A stretch of DNA of 64,000 nt, from assembly GCA_010356995.1 (NCBI GenBank), contig ML996700.1, positions 372,001 to 436,000 of the forward strand, read 5' to 3'. The translations under genes and the position numbers were made by a program. Positions within the stretch are counted from its first letter, which is position 1, and every line of letters begins with the position of its first letter. The notes under the pieces are model-generated. The model did not search any database. It worked only from the letters and a program-made list of their open reading frames with translations, and was not told the DNA's origin. Shown here piece by piece: positions 23,022 to 33,746 of this stretch. The DNA comes from Trichodelitschia bisporula (lineage: Eukaryota > Ascomycota > Dothideomycetes > Phaeotrichales > Phaeotrichaceae).

Positions 23022-26000
23022 TTACTGCAGGTCCTCGTCCGGTTCTTCTGGCTCACTTGGCACATCCTCCTCGATCACATCCCCCTCGTCGTCATCGGCA
23101 CCATTTGGAATCTCTTCAATCGCCGGTAGTGCTTCGGCCCCTTCCTTCAAGGCTTTGATCTTCGCCTGTGTCATCTCAAACACGTACTGCCCGATGTGCT
23201 CCACGCTGACCATTTCCGTCTCGGCTACCTCAGCGTCAACCGCCCGCTCGCAGGGGAAGAACTCGCCATAAACAAGCCGCAGTGTCGTTGGCCTTGCGAA
23301 TAACCGCGAAAACGCATCCTTGAGCTCGTAGCACGACTCGAACACCGCACGCCTTCCAATAACATAGAGTCCTAGGCGAGAACGCGAGAGTGCAACGGTA
23401 AGGCGGCGAAGGTCGCGGAGGTATCCAGGGCGGAGCGTCCGTGTGAGGGACAGGATGACATCTGAATCTGGTTAGCACATGCAGCAAGAAGCGATGAGAT
23501 ACTCACAGTCATTTTGCTCGCCTTGGTATTTGTCAACTGTCGTGACTATCCTCGGCATGCCAAAGAGCCTGTTGCCCTTGCATCTGTGCGTCAGGACGTC
23601 GCGGATCAGGGACCGCTGGCCAGCATATGTCGCCAGTATCGAGACCTTGGACGCCGGATATCCCAGCAGCCGCATGTACATGTAGATAGCAACGGCATAC
23701 TCGGCCTCACCGACGTTCTGGATGAAATGAGGGGTAGGCTCAGACTCGCCGCGGCCCTTGTAGTCTGGAACATCGATGAATTGGTAATCGTACCTGAAGC
23801 CCGCGTTTGCCCGCTGGAACTCCGGCGATTGCTCGACGACGGGAAGACTGGTGAGTTGGGGATAGCGCCACTTGTAGAGCTCAGCGAGGCTCGGTCTAGC
23901 TCGGCCTTGCCGGTCGAGGGTGATGGTGGGCACACCGAGGCGGACGAGACGCAGGAACAAGCTCTGCTCGAGGTTGGCATACTGACGAAAGGCGAGGTTT
24001 TGGATGATGGGCGAGTTTTGCAAATGGTCGCCAACCAGTACCACCCGCTGGAGGGGCATCTTGCCGTTCTGCGGTTTCTGAAGCGCAAGAGGTATGAAGT
24101 TCTCAATCTCTGTGATCTGAGCAGCTTCTTCCATGATGACATTGTCGTAATGGAATCCTAGGTCCGCAATCTCCTGCCGCCGGATGGCGGCGTGCGTCGA
24201 AGTCATAGCGATGATCTTTGCTTCCTTAATCAAGAGGTAGTTCGCCTTGTCCTTAGCGCTTCGAAGAATCTCGAACGGCCGGATCTCCTCCAGCTCCGCA
24301 AAAATCCTCTCGATGTGTCGGTAGCAACCACGAACGATCTCAACAGCTTCATCCCGGGTCGTCTCAGGAGGAAACAGCGGCCCAGGAGTGTTGGAGAAAT
24401 AATCGTGGAATGGGAAGGCTACGACGATCTCGTCCCTGGACAGCTCCTCGTTCGTTATGCTGTCCCAGTACTGCGTCCAGATGGGCTTGATGTAAACCAT
24501 GTTGAAGTAGCCTGCTGTTTCGCAAGAATTTCCGTGCGCACCGGGTGCTTGAATAGTAGCGGCCAATCTGCTGACTTCAAGTAGGTACTGAGTGCCGCGC
24601 TCGAGGAACGACTCCACCCGCCCGTGCTTGCTGTAGCTAACATCGGTTTCCAGTTCTTCTTCACCATGGCCTAGCCGTAGCAGATACCGTTCGTCGATAT
24701 CCAAGGCCGTGATCTTCTGGAAGAGTTGATTGAGAGCCTGGTTACTATGGGCGATCAAGAGGGTTCGCTGATTGGGAAAGTTATGAAAGATGTTGTTGAT
24801 AATTTGGGTGGCTACGTCAGTCTTGCCGGTGCCGGGAGGACCCACGATGACAGTCAAGCCAGGTTGAGTTCCTGATGTGATGGCTTCGATCTGTGTGGGC
24901 GTAAAACGGACAGTGTTCCGTTTTGGCGCGTCCATTGGGTACGGGCCGTTGTTAGGGGGCTTATACGTCGACACCTTGACAGACTCGATCAGTGGCTTCT
25001 GTTCCCCATCTTGCTCGCGTCTCCTCTTCTTCGAAGGCCGGACTTCCGGCTCAGCAGGCTCGCTAGTACTCGTCTCCAGGACATACGGCGGTCCAAAGCT
25101 GCCCTCCAAATCCTCGCTCGGGACAACAGCCTTGCCCTCCAGGCTCTCGATCAAATGTTGCCAATCCAGGAACGTGTCTCCGTAGTCAATCTTCTTGAGC
25201 CGCGACGACAATTTCTTGTATGTCGCAGCGCTTGGGTCATCGTAGCCAAGAAACACGCCTTGAAACCATGAAGGAGCGGGAACATCTGAAAGTGTGAGAC
25301 GTTTGATGGATTCAAGGATAGGCTTGAAGTTGTTCTCGCGGCCCCGTCTCCGAATGATGAGGTTGATGGAATCGTAGATGTCGGCATTTCCTTGAGACAG
25401 CTGTTGACGATCCACTTCGTACGCGGCAGCATCAATTTTTAGAATAAGCCGTCGCTGACGAGGCCGATATTGTTCATCATCCTCAGACCGGTTTTCGCGC
25501 AGCGGCTTCCCCTTCTCATCTTGCACCTGAATGACCTCTGCTGCCCGCAGATGCCGCAACCCAATGCGGTCTGCGGAGTGGGCGTCCGAATAGCCGTTGC
25601 TAAACTCAGAGTCTTCTGAAAAGGGATGCGCGGCGGCAAGAAACACGACGTCATTCGGCCGGAGAGACTCCCATTCTTTCCGTACGCCGTATGCGAGGCG
25701 GTACACGTCAAGGATGACTTCCGCCCGGACGATTGAAGGGACCAACTCGCCAACATTGGGGAGGCCAACTTCCACGATCGCCGGCCGGGCAATAGGAAGC
25801 GCCATCCGAGATGCGCCGTCAAACCGAGTGGTGCCGCTGAGAGTCCGAGGACGAACCTGCTTGATAACTTCCTCCACATCGTTCCGGATGGCGTAGAAGG
25901 ACTCACACCGGTGGAGGATGAAAGATCTCCAAAGGAAGTCTCCCATCGTAAGATACTGCAAGTTCAGCTTGGGGATTGCCAGTGGCCTAGAGCCGTTGTA

Positions 26001-27418
26001 CGTCTCATTTCTCAGAAACGTAGGTTCGTATAGCGTGCGTTCCGTGGGGACTATGGTCAGTTCTTTGACTGATTCTTGGAAAGTTGGTCTCTCTTCATAT
26101 CTAGCGACCATCAACTCCAGGTAGAAACCTCTATCGCGGACAACACGAGAGGACTCCGGATATTGAGTCTTGAAACCCAGTTCTTCGCAGAGACTAACCA
26201 GCTCATCCGTTTCCAGGGTCTCAAGATGGCTTAGCAGATCGTCCCGCCGTCCCAGAGCCCCGTAATTAGAGAGCGCCAGGAGCTTTAACTTGTCCTCGAG
26301 TTTACCAAAAGCTACCCGTTGCAGCTTTGCTAGCACTTTGTGACGGGCTTCGGAGCATTCCAGAGGAGACAGTTGGTTTCCGCTCTGGTCATCCACAGGG
26401 AAGTATGTGTAGTGCCGAAGTAGACTGTGCAGGTCCCGGAAGAGGCCGTTGTCTTCGTCTGTGTACACCGGAGACAGCCGAAGTGCTGGCAGCAAGTTAA
26501 GATCGATGAGCAATGAATTGACGTAGCGCCGCGTCGGCAACTGGCTCTGAAGATCGATCAAAAGCTCCATGAACCGCTCGCAATAAAGCAAGTTGTCTTT
26601 CCCAGCCTCTCCACTCGCAGTCTCATAGACGCGGTTGAGGAAGTCCAGGAGAAGTGTGTACAGCCATGCCCGGTCGAACCGCATCTTTGCCTGGCTGGCC
26701 GGGTCGGCTGCGTCGTACCGCTTTCCCGAAGACTTCCACATTTTGCGCAATGAGACGTGGCTGTTGAGTTTGTCCTCTCTTGCGCTTTCGCTGTGCAAGT
26801 TTTGCCAAAGGGCTATGGAAACCAGCGGGGCGCATTCCTTGCGAACCAGCCCGTTGTCCAGGGAGGAGAAGGCACCGATGATGAAGGACAGCATTATTGT
26901 CCGCACTTTCAGCGGGATGCTCAGATCCACCGTCATGGAAAGTATGCGCCGGAAGAAGGAGGAGAATTCTGCGGGTTTATCCTGGAACAGCGTCCATGCC
27001 GGCAGGTTTTCACGCCGCTTGACATTGATGATGGTCGTAAGAAGGAGGACATGCTGATCCGAGGAGGCGTCCGAATAGCCAGGCCAGAGATATCTACCGT
27101 CATCAGCAATGAAAATACTACTAGATGCCGATTGTCCTACCTCTCGAGCACCTGCAGCGTCTCCAGGATCAAGAGCGATCCATACGGAAAGCCCTCCGCC
27201 TCGAGCTTGTCCCACAGCTCGTCCTTAACGACAGTGGGCTTGACCTTTGGCGGCTTCGCAGCATTGAGCCAGTGCTTGCGCGCAACCTCAGTATAATGAT
27301 TGTCGCCGTTCAGGTCCGCGACCGTCGGCCGGGAGTGCATCGACGAGAAATCCCCTTGTGAAGTCATGACGGGCACGGTGCCATTCCTGTGACGCGGGGT
27401 TCCGGAGTTGCTGTCCAT
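23022..27418 (-). CDS. cwf11: Aquarius/Cwf11, intron-binding spliceosomal helicase
   Basis: Three exons on the minus strand, 27141-27418, 23507-27093 and 23022-23461 (introns 47 and 45 nt), give about 1434 aa. Aquarius is an SF1 (Upf1-like) RNA helicase that contacts the intron near the branch site within the spliceosome. The N-terminal ~750 residues are helical (RPTVADLNGDN, LETLQVLERYLWPGYSD, NVKRRENLPAW). RecA motifs follow: Walker A VGPPGTGKTD (near residue 845), the DEAA-like IMEEAAQ, VVLVGDHLQN, and a QGEQNDYVILSLTRT motif rebuilt across the last intron. The tail is acidic. The start at 27418 is uncertain; an in-frame ATG at 27367 lies closer to the conserved region. Splicing at intron 1 removes an immediate in-frame stop made by the GTAGGA donor. 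Confidence 0.93.
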
Positions 27419-28461
27419 GGTCCGAGTATGGCAATCGCAGTAGGCGCCGGGTTCGCCGTGGAATTTGCCGCCGTCGTCGGTTGTTGTTGGTGGCCGGCGG
27501 GTGGTTTGACGCGCTCCTCTCAACTTCTCGCGTCTTCAAGCTTGCCCGTTCTACCTGGCCTTCTAGAATACCCGCTCTTGGCCTTGGCAGCCGAACGATA
27601 ATCCGACCGCAATGTCACACCTCAAATCACGATAGGAACGGTTGCCATTGCTGAAGCCGAAAATGTTAACAAGATTGCTAAAGCTAGTATGCCGAAGCGT
27701 GGCGGGACGCGTAGGAACCTCAATGATCCATCAGTCGGACCCGCACGGCGAACCCACTCATGGAACCATCACCATAGCAAGCTGCCCTTCATACCTCCCC
27801 CCTCACTCGGCAGTCCGCGCTTGATTATCGTCGCAGTATTTTGATGATCAGAGTTACATTCAGCAGTCTTCGCATCCTAATGAGCTTCCATAAGCTGTAG
27901 TGCTGGCGCATCAACAGGTTCGGCATTGAAACAGCACCAGCCTCATCCCGGTTGCGAACCGACTCCCTCTGGAACACTTCCCCCCTTCCCATGGATATTC
28001 TCCAAGGTATCGGTCAGGTTTCGGAATAGACACTGGCCGGGTGCAGTAAACGAGTCTACAACAGTTTGTGCGGCGCACTCGTCCCAATGTAGCTCCCCAA
28101 ACTTCAATTGGGCCATAGACGTTTCCCACCCAGCAACTGAACCCTATGATCGCCTTCAACATCTAGACCTACTGGCTCCATGTCTCTTCGTCCGTTTTGG
28201 CCCACGTGAGCATTGATGCAGCGCTACCTTGGTCCCGAAACAGGGTAACCGAACAGCTTGCGCTCGACTGGGCAAGGCAGTCTGTTATGCCAACCTCGCG
28301 TGCTCCCACAGCGGGTCCCTCTCTCCGAGTTTCTTCTTCATCTCTTCTAGTAATCGTGCAGGCACGATATTATATTCTTTCATGACTGAGCAGAGGTAGA
28401 CTTCTCGCTCGCCCTCTTCTTGTATATTTCTTCGCGGCTGGTTTCGCTATTCGCTTTAATA
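27419..28461. promoter_or_regulatory. Divergent promoter, cwf11 / secreted protein
   Basis: About 1 kb separates divergent genes. No coding region is supported. The bases just upstream of the secreted-protein ATG are pyrimidine-rich (around 28320-28440), consistent with a transcription start zone. Confidence 0.4.
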
Positions 28462-29470
28462 ATGAAGTCCCGGGTGGTCTTCGGAGTTCTTCTCTCAGCA
28501 GCGGCAGTTGGCGGTAGTCCGTTGCCAGGAGGCAGAGGCCGTAAGTCCATCGATCACGAGAGTGAAAGACTCCATTCTAACATTCGGTCTTACCAGCGGT
28601 CGCCCAGGTTGGCGATGGGCTACTGGACATCCCTCCTCTCATTTACCGAAGGAGCCTCAACGAGCAACATGAGAGCCCAGTGGACACTATAGCTCTGATG
28701 AAGCGACAAGGTGGGCCTACACACCAACACGAACGACCCATCCCACGATCAGTCCGTTCTAACACCCGCAGTTTCTCTCATCACACTCACCACAACAGTC
28801 ACAACAACAACCACAGCCGGACCCGTAAGTAGCCTTCACCTCTCCAAAATCCCATACCAACAACCCACAGGAAAAGAACGCCGCCCTCTCCACCGTCCTC
28901 GTCACAGCAAGAGCCACAGAAACGGTTACCCCGAGTTCCGGAAGCGGTTCTGAAGACGCGGGCGTCGCCCGTGAGGGCGAAAGCTCCGCTACGCGAACCA
29001 GCGCCCGGGCGGAAGAAACAGCTCTTACGGCGTTGAACAGTGGCAATGCCGCGGCCGCAGAGTCCGGCGTGGCTACCGCAACACCTACCGGGGAAGTCTC
29101 AGCCCCAACCTCCACAGCGGAAGTAGCCCTCGCCTCAGCTTCCTCCACTGAAAGTTCGCTCGCATCCGCGTCCGCCGAGAGTTTCATTTCCACAGCGTCC
29201 TCGATCGAAAGCTCCATCCCCACAGCCCCTACAGGCACGCCCCAAACCAACGGCCCATCCGCCGGCCGCACAACCTTCGACAACGCTCAAGGCATCGAAC
29301 TAACGCCCGAAGCCCTGGGCCGGCTAACAGGCACGGAAGAGGCCGCTGGCGGGTCTGGGAGTGATTCCGCGGCTGGGACGAGTATTGCCCTCCGGCGGGA
29401 GCGGTGGGTGCGCAGGGCGGGGGATGTGCTGTATTTCGAAGTCCCCGTGGCGGAGGAGGAGGAGGGGTAA
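28462..29470 (+). CDS. Secreted Ser/Thr/Ala-rich protein with dibasic sites
   Basis: Exons 28462-28540, 28597-28710, 28772-28824 and 28871-29470 give 281 aa; introns are 56, 61 and 46 nt with strong GTAAGT-type donors at the first and third. The N-terminus MKSRVVFGVLLSAAAVGGSP is a signal peptide. A short pro-like region carries dibasic RR (44-45) and KR (62-63, in ALMKRQ), both possible Kex2 cleavage sites. A Thr-rich stretch (LTTTVTTTTTAGP) and a long Ser/Thr/Ala/Glu-rich segment follow, expected to be heavily O-glycosylated. The tail RRERWVRRAGDVLYFEVPVA is not a GPI signal. I recognise no family; a cell-surface or secreted role is inferred. Confidence 0.72.
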
Positions 29471-30246
29471 TCGGGTGGGCGGGTGGGCGGGCTATACGGT
29501 AGTCGTCTCGGTTTTGGAGAACGTAGCTGGAGAGCAGCTGGAGGTATATAGGTCATGAGAGAAAAATATGCATGACGTTCGAGACCCGCGATGCATCTCC
29601 TGTGAAAGGCGTTAGCTCAGGCAAATTGCTTTTTGGCGATAGGGATGCTCAGAGCCCAAAGCTCCAATGGCTCAGGCGACGAAGATCAAAGTCAGGCCGA
29701 AATGCGAAGAAACAAACAAAAGACGATGGCAGCTCATCACAACCTCTTGCTGCACCGTCCCGTTGTACAAGCACCTGCCGTTGTCGGCGCGATATGTCAA
29801 GGGATGGCCCCGCTTTCGCTACACTAGCAAAATCACGGCAAGTACAGAACCTCAATGTTTTGAGACCCAACCTGACGTGGGAAAGGGAGATCCGCGTCCT
29901 TCCCGCATGTTGAGAAATCCTTCGTCCTGCGAACCGGAAGTGCAACCACCAGCCAAGCACGACCCACCAATGGAACGACGACGTCGACATCGACAGCACA
30001 TGAGAAGGGATCACGCGCGAGCGGGTATTTCCCAAGCGACGACGGCTCCTGCACCAGCAATAACAAACTCCTCTCTGCATTAACCCCGCTCAGAGCATAT
30101 CTAAATTCCAAGATCCGCCTTTTGCTTATCGTTGCCCACTACGGGTACATCAAGAACGAAAAAGATCATCCACAAGACCCACAAGAGCCCAGCACGGTAT
30201 TTCGCCTTGCACCACCGCCCAAGCATGTCCTCGCAGCCTTGTGAAT
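29471..30246. other. Intergenic between convergent genes
   Basis: About 780 bases with no supported gene. Open frames on both strands are short and lack domain or splice support. Confidence 0.35.
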
Positions 30247-31175
30247 TTACTCCTCGTCGTCCTCCGGCTCCTCGACCTCGGCCTCGGGCGCGGCGCTCGC
30301 CACTGCAGCAGCAGCTTTCTTGATCTTGGCCGGAGTGGCCTTGGGAGCAGGCTCGTCCTCATCTTCCTCAGGCTCCTCGCCACTGGCATCTTCCTCCTCG
30401 TCCTCCTCAGCGTCGCCGTTCTCTGCTTCAGGGGCAGCGGGGCCCGTCTTTTGGCGTTTAGCACGGCTGGTGGCTTCGGCTGGAAGGTTAGCTACGCCTG
30501 ACGAGAAACGCATAAGACGTGAGGGATAGAGCAGGCAATCAGGAGATGGTGAGAGGCTCAGTCAACACTCCTCTCGGAAGAACAAGCCGAAGCGAAGATG
30601 AAACAAGTGAGGGACGACACCAAGAGCAACACGATGAGCATGAAATCAGCATATTAACTCACCTTTGGCAGGAGCGGGCTCTTCTTCGGCGCCTTCCTCT
30701 TCTTCGCTGCCTCCCTCGCCATCGTCATACTCTTCGCTCACATCGCTGTCATCATATCTGAGAATGGCACGTCAGCCTTGCCATCAAAAAATTGCAAAGC
30801 AACGCATCCGAAGGTGTATGCAAAGCCAAAGAGCACAATCCGACTTCGCAAGCGGGTCTCCTTTCACGGATACGATGGAAAACGGCATCCGTAAACGAGG
30901 ACGTCAACATAGAGCATCGGCTATCCCAGCGCAACGGAGACGTAGCGACGGCAGGACTCCAAAATCAAATACCAGGAAGCTTGACACGGCATCGCAAGAG
31001 ACAGATGAATGGTTCAAACCACGCGTACAGTAAATTGAGCACGTTGCGCGCGCCCGCGACAGCTCCTCGCGCAAGGAAATGACGTAACTTACTCCTCTTC
31101 CTCCTCACTATCCTCAGGCAGCGACTCGAACTCCTCCTCTTCGGCCTGATCCTGCTTTCTCTTGCGCGTAGACAT
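30247..31175 (-). CDS. Acidic nuclear-type protein with two long introns
   Basis: Exons on the minus strand are 31093-31175, 30663-30757 and 30247-30497, giving 142 aa. The first residues, MSTRKRKQDQAEEEEFESLP, combine a basic cluster (possible nuclear signal) with acid-rich sequence. The middle and C-terminus alternate Glu/Asp runs with RAKRQKTG and PAKIKKAAA. No folded domain is visible. Such composition suits a histone- or ribosome-associated nuclear protein, but no function should be assumed. The introns of 335 and 165 nt are far longer than elsewhere in the window, though splice sites are good (GTAAGT...CTCAG and GTGAGT...GTCAG). A missed small exon inside the first intron cannot be excluded. 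Confidence 0.7.
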
Positions 31176-31199
31176 TTTTGATGAATGAGGATGTAAGAA

Positions 31200-31505
31200 A
31201 TGGGTAGGTTAGATGGTGGGATGGGAAGGGAAGTTTGGGGGGGTTGGGGTGAGAGGGAAGGGGAAGAGAGGAAGCGGCCAGAAATTCTGGGGGGGGAGGA
31301 GGGGGGGGAGGAGGACAAGGGAGGGATTGAGGAGGGGGGTAGGGGGTTGGAAGGTAGGAGGTAAGGTCCACAGAGCGGGGAGCTGGGAGCTGGGAGCTGG
31401 GGCATGCTGGGGGTGGGAGGAAGGCGCTGCCGCTTGGGTGGGAAGGCGGAGTGGAGTGGAGTGGAGGGGAGAGGTGGGAAGGAAGGAAGGAGGGAGGAAG
31501 GGCTG
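31200..31505. promoter_or_regulatory. Polypurine G-rich tract in promoter
   Basis: The plus strand is almost entirely G and A for about 300 bases, with many G-runs of 3-8. On the transcribed (minus) side it is a pyrimidine tract directly upstream of the acidic protein gene. CT-rich promoters are common in fungi. The G-runs could fold as quadruplexes. Confidence 0.6.
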
Positions 31506-32570
31506 AGAGCGGGATATTTGCCTGACGGTGTTGGAAAAGTTGGCCTGACACGCCTTTCTTCCATTACAGAAAGCGACGGGATGGCCCTACCGGAGCAGGC
31601 TCAAACCCTCAGGTCGCTCTCTGCGACTCAGAAGGTGGAGCTGCATTGCAGCGAGCAGCAGGCGGCGGCGGCGGCGGCGGCGGCGGCGGGCCCTGCCCGT
31701 TCCCTCTTTCGGGGCAGCGCGATGAGGGGCTCGTTCTTCTCCGCACTCTGCACCTCTTGATTCAGGCTGGTCAACCGGGTAGGCATTGGCCAACCGCATC
31801 GCGCTCACCTTGCTCCCTTGCAGGCGGAGGGGTCGTGGCTCGATGGCGTTAGAGCCGGGGGTTGTCAACCTCCGTATTGTTTCCCGTGACTTGTGCCAAG
31901 CCAGCTTACCGTAGTCGTGATGGCTTCATGCGGTGATGCTGCGATGGAGTGGGATGGATGGGCTGGTAGTACGCATATTATCCGAGGTTGAGATGGAAAA
32001 TGTGGCGGTAACTGTACCCCGCTATGAAAAGCCATGACGCCAATCCCGATAAGCATTGACTCAAGGTCTGGCCAATGCGTTCCACATCTTTTCTGCTTGG
32101 AATCTCTCGAATGCAGCTTCCTCAGAACGAAAGGGTCGAGCTTGTCGAAGTGTGAAAACCCCGCATGTCTCTGATGGTACGAGTATACCACATAAAAATG
32201 GCTTCAGTCACTGGGAGATCAAGATTTTTCATCACCCACGCGCACGATACCCTCAGCCTTGAGCTGCCCGCGACTTATGAGGGTGTGATGGTTCCATCAA
32301 TTCCTAACTCCTGCGAAAAGGCGTGACCTCAGAATTTGAGCTTCATGCTCTCAGTCCTCTGTCGATGGCTGCTACCGCTTCGCCATCCAGATTGCCGAGC
32401 CCTCGTATCGGCTGTCATGGCATTTTGCACCAAAAAGAGTTGATGGCCGGCATTAGGCTACTAGCTATAACGCCTCATGCTTACTTCGTCAGAGCCAGAA
32501 CCGTGTAAAGCCATAAAGCGCTGCCATTCTATCGGGTATCACATCTAGGCGACCTTACAACCAGCCCAAT
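31506..32570. other. Intergenic spacer
   Basis: About 1 kb between the acidic-protein promoter and the 3' end of the CX9C gene. Apart from the GGC array at 31661-31690, nothing is supported. Confidence 0.35.
31661..31690 (+). repeat. (GGC)10 trinucleotide repeat
   Basis: Ten uninterrupted GGC units lie in an intergenic region. It is a simple microsatellite, likely length-variable between strains. Confidence 0.95.
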
Positions 32571-33203
32571 TCACTTCGGGCTCTTCTCCAATATCCCCGC
32601 CTCATCAGGGTCCCAGTCAAACGCCCGCTGCACCCTCTCCGTCCTCTCTTCCCACACATCATTACTACTCGGCCCAGAAACTAACCGCTCATTCTTCTTC
32701 CGATAAAAGTCCTCAATCAGCTCCGCCTTGCGCTCCGCATTCCTCCCCCGCGTCCGCATGCAAAACCAAAACTGGGCCCAGTGCTCCGAGCACGACCGCA
32801 TCGTCCCGTACCGGTATACGCTGTTGAATTGCCCCCCCAGACTCTGGCAGTAGAAGGCCGCGTCGAAGGCGTCGCGGCACGACATGTGCCGTGGGAACGG
32901 TGCGAGGGGTGGGTCGTCTGGGTGCGCGACGCTGTGTGAGCCTGTCGGTTGTGGGTCCGAGAAGACGGGCATGAATTCGGACAGATCGGTCTCTGTTTTG
33001 CGCATTGCTTCGCGGTACGCTGCGCGGGCTTGTTCGCGGAGCTCTGGGCGCGGCTCAGCATCGGGAGCGGACGAAGGCGTCGCGGGAGAGGACTTGGGAG
33101 GGGAGGAAGGATTTGCGGAAAGGGATTCGGGAGAGGAGTCGGGTGTTTCCATGGCTGAAGAGTTTAAGGGATCTTTGGAGCCGGAGCTCCACCACCACTG
33201 CAT
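32571..33203 (-). CDS. Twin CX9C protein, Emi1/DUF3128 family
   Basis: This single-exon gene encodes 210 aa from the ATG at 33203. The N-terminal ~55 residues are Ser/Pro-rich and disordered. The DUF3128 core has two CX9C motifs, C109-C119 (CRDAFDAAFYC) and C138-C148 (CSEHWAQFWFC), joined by a Tyr/Gly-rich loop (SVYRYGTMRS). A charged helix (RNAERKAELIEDFYRKKNER) follows. Yeast Emi1, the named member, is linked to early meiotic gene induction and mitochondrial function. Twin CX9C proteins are usually oxidised and held in the mitochondrial intermembrane space. Localisation here is inferred from the motif. Confidence 0.87.
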   Translation of the reverse strand: MQWWWSSGSKDPLNSSAMETPDSSPESLSANPSSPPKSSPATPSSAPDAEPRPELREQARAAYREAMRKTETDLSEFMPVFSDPQPTGSHSVAHPDDPPLAPFPRHMSCRDAFDAAFYCQSLGGQFNSVYRYGTMRSCSEHWAQFWFCMRTRGRNAERKAELIEDFYRKKNERLVSGPSSNDVWEERTERVQRAFDWDPDEAGILEKSPK

Positions 33204-33746
33204 GTTGATTGCGGGGAATTGAGGCTTCGTTCGGTGCGCGAGATGCGAGGGCGACCTGACGTCTGTGGAAATTCATCGCGGGTTAGGTGGTTTGGGCTTG
33301 CCTTGCTGTTTTGGGGATAGCGCGTGCTGAGTCAAATGGGCGGGTCGACGTCGGATCAAAGGTCACCCGGAAAATTCGTAGCCCCCCGACGGGCAAGAAT
33401 GCCCAGACAAGACAGTCACGACTTTTTCGGGTGCCTCTTTGATGTTGAATATGTGGCGGAAGTAATTAGGACATTCTCGACAGGGCATGGAGAAGATCGT
33501 GTGATTCATGTGAACAGGGATATCACGCCCAAAGCAGTAAGAATGGGATGGGGTGCGAAGTAGGCTCGAGAAAACAAGGTGATAATGAGATATCATTGAT
33601 CTTATGCCTTCAATAGTCGCAATTGCGCCGCATGCCGATCATCTACACCAACAGCAGAGTGTAGATCCATCTACTGATAGAAGCCCATACCGCAATTCCC
33701 ATATGAAACATGAAAAAGGAAATCCCGCTGATGCCCTCAACATGCT
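33204..33746. other. Intergenic spacer
   Basis: About 540 bases between two minus-strand genes. It holds the promoter of the CX9C gene; no other element is supported. Confidence 0.35.

Noticed and set aside
30498-31092. Intronic snoRNA in the long introns of the acidic-protein gene
   Set aside because: Possible D boxes (CTGA) occur, but no C box lies at a suitable distance with terminal pairing.
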